DNA of 64,000 nucleotides, from contig NZ_CP060490.1 of the NCBI RefSeq assembly GCF_014334055.1, positions 1,922,001 through 1,986,000 on the forward strand, read 5' to 3'. This DNA is from Oscillibacter hominis. GTDB lineage: Bacteria > Bacillota > Clostridia > Oscillospirales > Oscillospiraceae. The notes beneath the pieces were generated by a model. The model made no database searches. It was not told where the DNA came from and saw only the letters and a list, made by a program, of their open reading frames with translations. The position numbers were made by a program, and so were the translations under genes. Position 1 is the stretch's first letter. Each line of letters starts with the position of its first letter. Shown one piece after another: positions 1-7,760 of the stretch.

Positions 1-1101
1 AAGCCCCATCTCCCGGATGCAGTCGCCGCAGGTGTTACAGATCACGATCCGCTTCCGCTTCAAAAGATCCGCCGTCACCCGGATTCCGTCGGACACGTCG
101 TTTTTGGCCCGCTCCACAGGGAACCCTTCCCGCCGAAGGGCCTCGATGAAGCTGGCGGCGGAGGGGTCTACCAGCACCGCCGCCAGCGGCCGTCCATCCG
201 CCAGAGCGCGGATGGCTTCCACATATTCGGCGTCCGTCTTCTGGCGCCCCTCCTTCCGGGAATTGTAGTAGTACTCCCGCAGCCTGTACCACACATTGTC
301 CCTAAGCCCCCAGAAACCGCAGGAGGTGGGGTTGGCCGTTCCGTAGTCCACGGAAATGCAGTAGCGCTCCATCTCCCCCTCCGGCGGTGTGACGCAGCAG
401 GATTCCGGCTCAAAAAAGTCGTAGATCAGGCCCTGTGCGGCGGTCCATTCCCCCAGGACGAACCTGCGGTAAAAGATGCCGCTGTAGGAATTTCGGTACC
501 TGGCGCGGATTCGCTCGGAAAGGGCCGGATTGTCCTCCATGGTAAAGTGGAGGTACAGGGCGCGGCGTTCACAGCTCTTTAAAATCCACTCCTGGTAAAA
601 CCAGTGCTGGGGCCCCTCGGGGTTGCAGCTGAACCACAGCCTGCTTCCCGATACGGAGCACCGGGCGCAGGCCTGCTCCACAAAGGAGCGGGGCATCAGC
701 GCCACCTCGTCCAACAACACTCCGGCAAACGTAATGCCCTGGATCAGTGCGGCACTGGACTCATCGTAGCCTCCAAAGAGATAGAAGCGGTTCTCCCGGC
801 TGCCATACCGGATCAGAATCAAATTCTCCGAACGCTTTTCCAGACATTGAAAGCCAAGCTGCCTCAGATAAGGCAGCAGTTCGCTGAGCACATTGCGCCG
901 CAGCGAGACAATGCTCTTTCCGCACAGTCCAAACTGCCTGCGGTCAAAGCAGCGCATTGCCCAAAAGACAAACGAGATGCCCATGCACAGTGTCTTGCCG
1001 CTTCGTACGGCCCCGTCGCAGATGATCGCCTCGTGATGATTGTCCTTCATCCACCAGGTCAGGACTTTTCTTTGCTTTGGGGAAAACCGTCTGATCCTCA
1101 T
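1..1101 (-). CDS. Phage terminase large subunit (3' end outside window)
   Basis: This is the motor and nuclease that packages phage DNA into procapsids. The frame is open from the ATG at 1101 to the window edge (367 codons). A Walker A motif, GAVRSGKT, lies at residues 30-37, a Walker B, GVLLDE, at 127-132, and RNase H-type nuclease acidic residues in ISVDYGTAN (D252) and VDPSA (D312). The ATG overlaps the stop of the small-subunit gene (ATGA), so the two are translationally coupled. No stop or frameshift was seen. Portal and capsid genes would be expected to the left, outside the window. Whether this is a live prophage or a remnant cannot be judged here. Confidence 0.9.
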   Translation of the reverse strand, partial: MRIRRFSPKQRKVLTWWMKDNHHEAIICDGAVRSGKTLCMGISFVFWAMRCFDRRQFGLCGKSIVSLRRNVLSELLPYLRQLGFQCLEKRSENLILIRYGSRENRFYLFGGYDESSAALIQGITFAGVLLDEVALMPRSFVEQACARCSVSGSRLWFSCNPEGPQHWFYQEWILKSCERRALYLHFTMEDNPALSERIRARYRNSYSGIFYRRFVLGEWTAAQGLIYDFFEPESCCVTPPEGEMERYCISVDYGTANPTSCGFWGLRDNVWYRLREYYYNSRKEGRQKTDAEYVEAIRALADGRPLAAVLVDPSAASFIEALRREGFPVERAKNDVSDGIRVTADLLKRKRIVICNTCGDCIREMGL

Positions 1102-1544
1102 TCGTTCCCGGCATCCTCAAGAGCCTGAAAAAAGTCCACGGCCCCGTCCCCTGCTCCATCTCCCAACAGGGAGTAAAGCGCCTCAAGGGCCCGTACCCGA
1201 TCCACGAACTTTACCTCCAGGCCTTTGTCCGTTGCCTTGAATTCCGCCACTGCAGACAGGTCCAGCTCATCGGGGTCGTATGTTCCTTCATGGAGCGCCA
1301 GCCGAATGGCGTCGTTGACCCGTCCAAATGCCAGCTGCGCCAAACGCCGCAGCACATCTTCCCGCTTGAGCTGTCCCGATGCCGCTTCCCGCATCTTTTC
1401 CAGCTGCTCCTGCACGCTCTTTCGGGACAGGGCGGAAAATCCGTCCCGGCAGCCCGCCTTAGCCGCGGCCCGCTCCGGGTCCATGGTCCGCAGATATGCC
1501 TCGCAGAATTTCTGCCGGTCCCCTCCGGCGCACATCTCTTTCAC
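1098..1544 (-). CDS. Phage terminase small subunit
   Basis: This is a probable DNA-recognition subunit of the terminase (Terminase_2-like). The N-terminal part holds the typical small-terminase pattern of an aromatic/Cys stretch followed by DPERAAAKAG, a helix-turn-helix-like region. The charged C-terminal half would contact the large subunit. I chose the GTG at 1544 because a strong GGAGGTG ribosome site lies 9 nt upstream; an in-frame GTG at 1574 would add 10 residues. The stop overlaps the start of the large subunit. It is the first gene of the leftward module, and the next gene upstream is a cellular membrane protein, so the phage module ends abruptly here. Confidence 0.75.
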   Translation of the reverse strand: MKEMCAGGDRQKFCEAYLRTMDPERAAAKAGCRDGFSALSRKSVQEQLEKMREAASGQLKREDVLRRLAQLAFGRVNDAIRLALHEGTYDPDELDLSAVAEFKATDKGLEVKFVDRVRALEALYSLLGDGAGDGAVDFFQALEDAGNE

Positions 1545-1586
1545 GATCCTCTTCACCTCCGTCCTCTCATACACTCCTCGGCGGCT

Positions 1587-1618
1587 GTTCAAAATTGCAC
1601 GCCTGTATGCATTTGAAC
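1587..1618. repeat. Inverted repeat upstream of the terminase pair
   Basis: The arms GTTCAAA and TTTGAAC, extended imperfectly inward to TTGCA/TGCA, are separated by a short GC-rich centre. It sits about 45 bp upstream of the terminase small-subunit start, where an operator or an attachment remnant could lie. Function is unproven. Confidence 0.35.
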
Positions 1619-1651
1619 CGGGTTTCTTTTGCCGCAGCAGTGCCTGCGGGC

Positions 1652-1685
1652 AAAAAAATACCGCAGGGAATCTTCCCTGCGGTAT
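1652..1685 (-). terminator. Intrinsic terminator of the PH-like gene
   Basis: On the minus strand a perfect stem, ATACCGCAGGGAA paired with TTCCCTGCGGTAT and a 2-nt loop, is followed by seven Ts. It lies just after the stop of the 1703-2278 gene and separates it from the terminase genes. Confidence 0.85.
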
Positions 1686-1702
1686 CCCGTCTGATGCGGT
1701 TT

Positions 1703-2278
1703 TTACGCGCTGCGCTTTATATTGCCCTGCTCCAAAATCAGGGCAGCGGCCTCCGCGTTGCTGATGCAGTAGAACACCAACCCTGCGGCGCAGTCCTGAT
1801 CGTCGTTGGTCATCACGTCGATCTTGGGGTGGCAGGCGCGCCACCGGAGCTGCTTGTGCACCTCGCTGAAGAGCTCGCTGCCTAAGACGAGGCAATCCTG
1901 AGTCGCCACATCCGTCACCATCTGAAAATCGTCAACGTCGGAGAGCTCCATATAATAGAGGGCCTTGCCCTTTGTCATCACGATTGCCCGCTGGTCCGTG
2001 AGCCAGTACTTCTGCTTGCGCAGATTGATCCGTTCTAAGATGGGGGACACCATAATCAGCGTGGCAACCGCCAGCGTCAAAGCAATGAACCCCATGCTCC
2101 ACTCCTCGTTTTTAGAGCAGTAGAGCATCAGTAAACCGATGGTAAGAGCCACCGTCAATATCCAGGTGCGCAAAATGCGGAATTTGTTCTCGCCGTCCAA
2201 CAGTGGAAAGTCCGTCGGCTTGCCCTGCCAGCGCACCACTTCATTCTTTCTCAGAAAATCATTCAATTCTTTCTCCAT
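1703..2278 (-). CDS. Membrane-anchored PH-like domain protein, function unknown
   Basis: This is a 191-residue protein. The N-terminal segment (1-35) is soluble. Two hydrophobic helices follow, around residues 38-53 and 63-80. The C-terminal cytosolic domain opens with KYWLTDQRAIVMTKG and YYMELSDVDDF, which is typical of bacterial PH-like (bPH/DUF304-type) domains. Such proteins are common in Firmicutes and mostly uncharacterised. The gene is monocistronic, with its own terminator. No catalytic motif is visible, so no function is proposed. Confidence 0.6.
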   Translation of the reverse strand: MEKELNDFLRKNEVVRWQGKPTDFPLLDGENKFRILRTWILTVALTIGLLMLYCSKNEEWSMGFIALTLAVATLIMVSPILERINLRKQKYWLTDQRAIVMTKGKALYYMELSDVDDFQMVTDVATQDCLVLGSELFSEVHKQLRWRACHPKIDVMTNDDQDCAAGLVFYCISNAEAAALILEQGNIKRSA

Positions 2279-2655
2279 GAGGACACACTCCTTTATCAGC
2301 TTATGCAGGTCTTCTGCTTGCTTTTATTATACGGGAAGAACCCGTTCAACTGCTGCTAAAGCTCAATGCCCCCTTGTTAAGCGGTTGTCAAGAAGGCCCC
2401 CAGCCACTTGGTCTCCCTCTTCGATTTTAGCGGAAATTTAACGCGTCATTTGTTATAATAGTCGAAAATAGTCGTCCGCTGCAGCGCAAAGAACTGCGTA
2501 TCCATAAACAACAGGCAATTCCTTTCCAGCAGAATCCGCTGTGCAAATTGGGATTTCTGTGTTATAGTAGTAAGCGTTGTTTTGCAGTCCGTCTCGGCCA
2601 GCCCATGCAGCAATCATCTGTTTCTCCGGCCTTTGCGGAGAAAAGGAGGTGCCTT
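2279..2655. other. Intergenic region between divergent genes
   Basis: This 377-bp stretch separates the leftward PH-like gene from the rightward histidine kinase gene. A -10-like TATAAT is present at 2454-2459 but has no convincing -35 partner. An open frame on the + strand starts at 2548, but codons before 2656 look non-coding and the best ribosome site is at 2644-2650. No RNA gene or repeat was recognised. Confidence 0.5.
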
Positions 2656-3726
2656 TTGAACACAAAAAAGCCGCAGATTTTCCCATTTTCCTGGAAAGAC
2701 CTGCTGATCTCTGTGGGAATTCTCTTTTGTGCGGTGGAGCTATGTATCCTGCTGAGGATGGCGGATACCTCCGACGGCTTTGCCTCGCCGATTTTCGTGC
2801 TTGCCGTGCTGCTGATCTCCCGCCTGACCACAGGCTATCTCTTCGGGTTGATTTCTGCCATTCTGGGCGTCATCGGCGTCAATTATATCTTTACTTATCC
2901 CTATTGGGCGTTCAACTTCACCATCTCCGGCTACCCCCTGACCTTTCTCACGCTGCTTGGCGTCTCCCTGATTACCTGCACCATGACCACAAAGATCAAG
3001 CAGCAGGATCGGCTGAGGGCGGAGACGGAAAAGGAGAAGATGCGCGCCAACCTGCTCCGCTCCGTCTCCCACGACATCCGCACTCCCCTGACCTCCATCA
3101 TGGGCTCCACTTCAGCTGTGCTGGAAAATCCAAGCCTCTCCAAAGAGGAGCAGAAAAAGTTGTTGGAGGATGCCCGGGACGAGGCCCAGTGGCTCATCCG
3201 GGTTGTGGAGAATCTATTGTCCATCACCCGGATCGGCGACGCCCAGGCCCAGATCACAAAGGAGCCGGAGGCGGCGGAAGAAGTGCTGGGCGAGGCCGTG
3301 CGGAAGTTCCGTAAGCGCTTCCCCTCGGTCTCTATACGGGTAGAGGCTCCGGAGGAACTGCTTCTGGTCCCCATGGATGCAATCCTCATTGAGCAGGTCC
3401 TGTCCAACCTGCTGGAAAACGCCGTATTCCACGGGGAGACCACCACTTGCATCCTGCTCTCCGTCCAGTCTGAGGGCCGCTATGCCCGATTTTCCGTGGC
3501 GGACAACGGCTGCGGAATTCCCCCAAGGGAGCTGCCCACCCTCTTTGACGGCACCCTCAAGCGTAATGAAACTGCATCCGGAGACGGCAAGCGCAACATG
3601 GGCCTGGGGCTCTCCGTCTGCATGGCTATCGTCCGGGCCCACAATGGCACCATGGAAGCCAAAAATTTAGATAGAGGCGCAGAATTTTCATTTCGTCTGC
3701 CCCTTTTTGAGGAGGAATCCCTATGA
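2656..3726 (+). CDS. KdpD-like sensor histidine kinase, short form
   Basis: This membrane sensor kinase has about 356 residues. Three to four transmembrane helices (about residues 15-110) resemble the DUF4118 membrane region of KdpD. They are followed by a short coiled linker, a HisKA domain with SVSHDIRTPLT (H139) and a HATPase domain with N box NLLENAVFHG (251-260), G1 DNGCGI (283-288) and G2 MGLGLS (315-320). The large N-terminal KdpD/USP cytosolic domains of classical KdpD are absent. The TTG start at 2656 follows AGGAGGT with 5-nt spacing. The stop overlaps the response-regulator start by ATGA. No kdpFABC genes are adjacent, so the K+ link is inference from similarity. Confidence 0.85.
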   Translation: MNTKKPQIFPFSWKDLLISVGILFCAVELCILLRMADTSDGFASPIFVLAVLLISRLTTGYLFGLISAILGVIGVNYIFTYPYWAFNFTISGYPLTFLTLLGVSLITCTMTTKIKQQDRLRAETEKEKMRANLLRSVSHDIRTPLTSIMGSTSAVLENPSLSKEEQKKLLEDARDEAQWLIRVVENLLSITRIGDAQAQITKEPEAAEEVLGEAVRKFRKRFPSVSIRVEAPEELLLVPMDAILIEQVLSNLLENAVFHGETTTCILLSVQSEGRYARFSVADNGCGIPPRELPTLFDGTLKRNETASGDGKRNMGLGLSVCMAIVRAHNGTMEAKNLDRGAEFSFRLPLFEEESL

Positions 3727-4430
3727 CCATTCGTGAAAAAGTCTTGGTGGTGGAGGATGAAAAGAGCATCTCCCACTTCATCTGCACCATTTTAAACTCC
3801 AACGGCTATGAAACCATGCAGGCCCGCACGGGGGAGGAGGCCCTCTCCATGATTTCCTCCCACTGCCCGGATCTGATCATCCTGGATTTGGGGCTGCCGG
3901 ATATGGATGGCCTGGATGTCCTCAGCAGCCTGCGGAGCTGGTCCAGTCTCCCGGTGGTGGTGGTCTCCGCCCGCTCCCATGAACACGATAAGGTGAACGC
4001 CCTGGACTTGGGCGCCGATGATTATCTCACCAAACCCTTCGGCACCGATGAGCTGCTGGCCCGGGTGCGCACGGCCATCCGCCATACTCGCACCTCCTCC
4101 GGCAACGATGAGATTGCCCAGAAGGGCACCTACACAGTAGGGGACCTCACCATTGACTATAACAAGCACCAGGTGCTGGTCCGCGGGGAAAACGCCCATC
4201 TGACCCTCAGCGAGTTCCGCATTGTGGCGCTGTTAGGCAAGTATGCTGGTAAGGTGCTGACTTATGACTTTATCATCAAGGAACTGTGGGGCCCCCGGGC
4301 CAGCGGCGACAACCAGATTCTCCGGGTCAATATGGCCAACATCCGGCGAAAAGTGGAAAAGAACCCCGCCGAACCGGAATATCTCTTCACGGAGGTGGGT
4401 GTAGGGTACCGTTTGGCTGAAGGTGACTGA
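3723..4430 (+). CDS. KdpE-like OmpR-family response regulator
   Basis: This is the cognate regulator of the upstream kinase. It has an N-terminal receiver domain with phospho-acceptor D55 in LIILDLGLPD, an acidic pair at E11/D12 and K104 in TKPFG. A C-terminal winged-helix DNA-binding domain ends in ILRVNMANIRRKVE and the terminal GYRL motif. The winged-helix sequence resembles KdpE more than PhoB or OmpR. The 235-residue length is normal. It is co-translated with the kinase through an ATGA overlap and ends at a strong terminator. Target genes are not evident; the neighbouring ZIP transporter points the other way. Confidence 0.88.
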   Translation: MTIREKVLVVEDEKSISHFICTILNSNGYETMQARTGEEALSMISSHCPDLIILDLGLPDMDGLDVLSSLRSWSSLPVVVVSARSHEHDKVNALDLGADDYLTKPFGTDELLARVRTAIRHTRTSSGNDEIAQKGTYTVGDLTIDYNKHQVLVRGENAHLTLSEFRIVALLGKYAGKVLTYDFIIKELWGPRASGDNQILRVNMANIRRKVEKNPAEPEYLFTEVGVGYRLAEGD

Positions 4431-4432
4431 AT

Positions 4433-4465
4433 AAAAGGCGCTGCCTTGACGGCAGCGCCTTTTTA
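4433..4465 (+). terminator. Terminator of the kinase/regulator operon
   Basis: A stem AAAAGGCGCTGCC/GGCAGCGCCTTTTT with a 5-nt loop ends in a T run, beginning 3 nt after the response-regulator stop. Confidence 0.9.
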
Positions 4466-4778
4466 TACGCTTTCGCGCCAGCCTTTTGTCTGCCCGCCGC
4501 AGTCTTTCATCTGCGGTGGGAAACTCTTTTTCACAGGTCTCCTTAGATGGGTTTAGAGGACCACACGCTCTTCTTTATGAGCTGGAAACTTGGCACACTC
4601 TTAACGTGTATTTTTGACAAAATCTGATAGAATAAAATTGGTAGGAGAGGAATTCCCTCTCAAGGCCGCTGAATTTCAATCTTCACCCTTTCTCTTGCCC
4701 GGAGCCTTTTAAAATTACATCTCTCCCCATACTACATATTGATCTCTATCACAAGACAGCCTCTCACCTCCTCCGGGC
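4466..4778. other. Intergenic region without a recognised gene
   Basis: About 310 bp lie between two convergent transcription units. A TTGACA at 4615 is followed by TAGAAT, but only 8 bp apart, so it is not a usable promoter. There is no ribosome-site-plus-ORF combination, tRNA or repeat that I can support. Confidence 0.5.
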
Positions 4779-4821
4779 AAAAAAGAGATTCCATCCCGTA
4801 CGGGATGGAATCTCTTTTTTT
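4779..4821 (-). terminator. Terminator of the ZIP transporter gene
   Basis: A long perfect stem around CCATCCCGTACGGGATGG is flanked by A and T runs on both sides, so it can work in both directions. It lies about 60 bp past the ZIP gene stop. Confidence 0.85.
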
Positions 4822-4880
4822 AATTCTTTTGTCACGTCCGGAAGGATATGTGGCTGTCTCCGGAATCCGCATACCCCGCC

Positions 4881-5705
4881 TCACGCGTAAACGATGATCA
4901 GGCCCACCATCATCCCGGCCGTGGCGGCGAAGGCCGGAGCCTTGGACCTCCACATCTCCGTTGCCTCCGGCAAAAGCTCCCCGAACACCACATAGAGCAT
5001 GGCGCCGCTGGCAAAGCTCAGCGACAGTGTCAGCGCCATCGGGCCCATGGAACCAAGGTAGAACCCAATCAGCGCGCCTATGACCGTTGGGAGCCCGGAC
5101 AGAGCCGTAATGCCCACCGCCCTCGCGGCACCCATCCCTCCGGCAATCAGCGGAACCGCCACCGCCACCCCCTCCGGAATGTTGTGCAGGCCAATGACAA
5201 TTGCCATCAGGATACCGCCCCGGGACGCCTCTTCCCCCGAGCGGGCGAAAGATGCTCCGATCACCATGCCCTCCGGCATATTGTGGAGCGCAATGGCCGC
5301 CGCCATGACCACACCCGCTATAAAGAGCTGCCTGCGGGAATGCTCCCGGTCTGATGACTGCTCCTTCTTCCTTGCGCCCCGCAGGTTTACCAGCATGACC
5401 CTGCGCTTTTGCTCGCCTTTTCCCTCTATCCAGCCGTTGAGCAGCCCGATGACGCCATACCCTATCAATACGCCAAGCACCACCGCCAGCACATTGGAGA
5501 CCCCCGCATTGTTCGCCGGGTCCAGCGCGTCTGTCAGCAGGTCAAAGCAGACCACGCTGGTCATTACACCGGCCGCAAAGGACATGAGCAGGCTCACCGT
5601 CCTGTCCGAGTCCCGCCGAAACAAGGTGGCCGCCGCGCCGCCCAGCCCAGTGCCGCCCACGCCGGCAATGGCGGTGATGGTCAAAATGCTTCCTATAACC
5701 CCCAT
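4881..5705 (-). CDS. ZIP-family divalent metal transporter (ZupT-like)
   Basis: This inner-membrane importer of Zn2+ or related divalent metals has 274 residues and about eight predicted transmembrane helices. The two family metal-site motifs are intact: ALHNMPEGMVIG in helix 4 and GLHNIPEGVAVA in helix 5. A charged cytosolic loop (KGEQKRRVMLVNLRGARKKE) separates the N- and C-terminal bundles. The ATG at 5705 has a GGAAGGAA ribosome site. The gene is alone between two terminators. Substrate cannot be told from sequence. Confidence 0.9.
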   Translation of the reverse strand: MGVIGSILTITAIAGVGGTGLGGAAATLFRRDSDRTVSLLMSFAAGVMTSVVCFDLLTDALDPANNAGVSNVLAVVLGVLIGYGVIGLLNGWIEGKGEQKRRVMLVNLRGARKKEQSSDREHSRRQLFIAGVVMAAAIALHNMPEGMVIGASFARSGEEASRGGILMAIVIGLHNIPEGVAVAVPLIAGGMGAARAVGITALSGLPTVIGALIGFYLGSMGPMALTLSLSFASGAMLYVVFGELLPEATEMWRSKAPAFAATAGMMVGLIIVYA

Positions 5706-5760
5706 GCATGATTCCTTTCCTTCCCTCTTGCCGTTTGTTCTCCTCTGTGCATGGCGATCA

Positions 5761-5790
5761 AAAAAGGGAGAGGCAGCCTCTCCCTTTTTC
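5761..5790 (-). terminator. Terminator of the antiporter operon
   Basis: A symmetrical stem AAAAAGGGAGAGG/CCTCTCCCTTTTT directly abuts the stop of the last antiporter gene. It is followed on the minus strand by Ts. Confidence 0.9.
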
Positions 5791-7746
5791 CTATGTACGG
5801 ATTAAAATGTAAAGCAGCGCAGCCACCAATCCCAGCCCCGCCAAGAGCAGGTCAAAGGAAAATGTCTTGAGCACTGTGTGCTTGCGGGGCTCCTTTGCAT
5901 AGGTGCCGAACTCCTCGTTGCCCTTTGGCACGATAATCCCCGGCGCCTTCAAAAAGAGCACCCTCCGTCCCATCTCCAGCACTGTGTCGCCCGCGGAGGC
6001 CAGGGTCCGCGCCGCCATGGCACCAAGAAAGGACGCAGCATCCAAAGCCGGACGGTAGATTGCCTCCTCAATGTCCAGCCACCTGGGCCAACGATCCAGG
6101 TAGACCCACTCTCCGTTGTGCCCCCGCTTCATCAGGCAGGTCCGGACGAACAAAAAGTAGACACAAAGCCCAATGCCAAGGGAGATCAGCGCCCCCTTCA
6201 GGTTCACCCAGGCAAAATAGTGGACGTGGCCTTCCAATGGCGCGGCGCGGAGAAACCCCTGAGAGAAGCGGGCCAGCCGCTCCATGGTGAGAGCGGGCGT
6301 CATCCCCATTCCCACCAGCGCCAGCGCCCCAACTCCCATGGCCGCGGCAGTGGAATGGTCCATATACTGGGCCGGCGGTACATGGTGCCCGGGCATCTTT
6401 GGGTCAATGCACAGCGCCGCAAAGAGCTTGGTCATATAGGCCACTGTAAGTCCGCCGGTCAGGAGGAACAGCACTTCCACCGCCTGTAAGGCCGCAGTGC
6501 TCAGCCCCTCCGCCGCCAGAAGGTGCATGTACTCCACAATGCTCTCGTGGAGCAGCGTCTTGCTCACATAGCCGGAAAACATCGGCACGCCGCAGATGGA
6601 CAGCGCCCCGATGGTGAAGGCAGTGGCCAGGGCGGGCCGGTCGTTTGCAAAGCCCCGCACCACGTTGAGGTTCAGCGAATGGGTGCCCCGGTAGACTACG
6701 CCTGCGGCCACAAACAGCACCAGCTTGATCAGCGAATGGTTCACAAGGTGCAGCACGGTTCCCGCCGCGGCCAGCGCATTTTCCTCATTGAGCAGCACCT
6801 GCATCCCCACCCCCAGGAGGATGAACCCGATCTGGGACATGGACGAGCAGGCCAGGGTCCGCTTCAGGTCGATGGAAAACACCGCCAGCACCGCGCCCCC
6901 CAGCATGGTGATCACGCCTAACAGCAAAATGAGCTTGCCCCATGGCACATCATATAGAAAGAGATTGCAGCTGATGACTAAAATCCCATAAATACCAGAT
7001 TTCGTCAGGATGCCGGACAAGAGCGCCGAAGCCGGTGCCGGCGCCACCGGGTGGGCCTTGGGCAGCCAGATGTGCATTGGAAACATGCCGGCTTTCGCCC
7101 CAAACCCAAAAAGGCAGCAGCCTCCCGCGGCATACAGCTGCCCCAGCTTACCTTCCGGCAGCCCTGTCACCAGCGTCCCCAGGGCCTCGATGCGCAGCGT
7201 GCCGAAAAGATCCTGCAGCAAAAAGAGCCCCATCAGCAGCGTCATTCCCCCGATAACTGCCACGGCGAGATAGGTGTCCGACGCCCGGATGGCCTCCCTT
7301 GTCTCGTTCTGAACCACCCAGACATAGGAGGTAAAGGACATCATCTCAAAAAAGAGAAAGGTGGTAAACAGGTCATTGGACAGAAATACCCCCATCAGCG
7401 CGCCCAGGGTCAGGAGGTAAAAGAGATAGTACCGGGTGCGGCTGTCCGATTCGGCAAAGTACTCCCGGGAGGGCAGGGCTGTCATCAGCCACAAAAAGGA
7501 GGCCAGAATCGCCAGCAGACCATGGAACCCGTCCGGGCTCAGGGAGATTCCAAACCCGCAAATGCCGCCCAGCGTCAGCTCACGCCCCTGCACGAACAGC
7601 AAAAGCAGGGCCGCAGCCAATTCCACAGCCGCCGTTGCAACCACGTAGTGATCCTGTACGTCCCGGTGGTGGCGTCCGATGATGTAGCATACAACTCCCA
7701 TCCCCATGGGAAAACACACTAAAAAGATCAGAAGAAATGACGCCAT
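5791..7746 (-). CDS. Antiporter subunit, NuoL/MrpA/MbhH-like (last gene of operon)
   Basis: This is a proton/Na+-translocating membrane subunit of 651 residues, the longest of four paralogues in this operon. The ND5-family core includes a helix-5 glutamate in LFFEMMSFTSYVW and a helix-7 lysine in FGAKAGMFPMHIWLPKAHP, followed by ASALLSGILTKSG. A C-terminal extension carries extra helices and a final transmembrane anchor. The ATG at 7746 follows GGAGG; an upstream in-frame start at 7815 overlaps the preceding gene and lacks a good site. It terminates the operon. The E and K residues suggest a competent ion channel. Confidence 0.85.
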   Translation of the reverse strand: MASFLLIFLVCFPMGMGVVCYIIGRHHRDVQDHYVVATAAVELAAALLLLFVQGRELTLGGICGFGISLSPDGFHGLLAILASFLWLMTALPSREYFAESDSRTRYYLFYLLTLGALMGVFLSNDLFTTFLFFEMMSFTSYVWVVQNETREAIRASDTYLAVAVIGGMTLLMGLFLLQDLFGTLRIEALGTLVTGLPEGKLGQLYAAGGCCLFGFGAKAGMFPMHIWLPKAHPVAPAPASALLSGILTKSGIYGILVISCNLFLYDVPWGKLILLLGVITMLGGAVLAVFSIDLKRTLACSSMSQIGFILLGVGMQVLLNEENALAAAGTVLHLVNHSLIKLVLFVAAGVVYRGTHSLNLNVVRGFANDRPALATAFTIGALSICGVPMFSGYVSKTLLHESIVEYMHLLAAEGLSTAALQAVEVLFLLTGGLTVAYMTKLFAALCIDPKMPGHHVPPAQYMDHSTAAAMGVGALALVGMGMTPALTMERLARFSQGFLRAAPLEGHVHYFAWVNLKGALISLGIGLCVYFLFVRTCLMKRGHNGEWVYLDRWPRWLDIEEAIYRPALDAASFLGAMAARTLASAGDTVLEMGRRVLFLKAPGIIVPKGNEEFGTYAKEPRKHTVLKTFSFDLLLAGLGLVAALLYILIRT

Positions 7747-7760
7747 ACCCTCCTCCTTTC

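Noticed and set aside
4615..4640. Promoter TTGACA/TAGAAT in the 4.6-kb intergenic region
   Set aside because: The spacing is only 8 bp, far from the 16-18 bp needed, and no gene follows.
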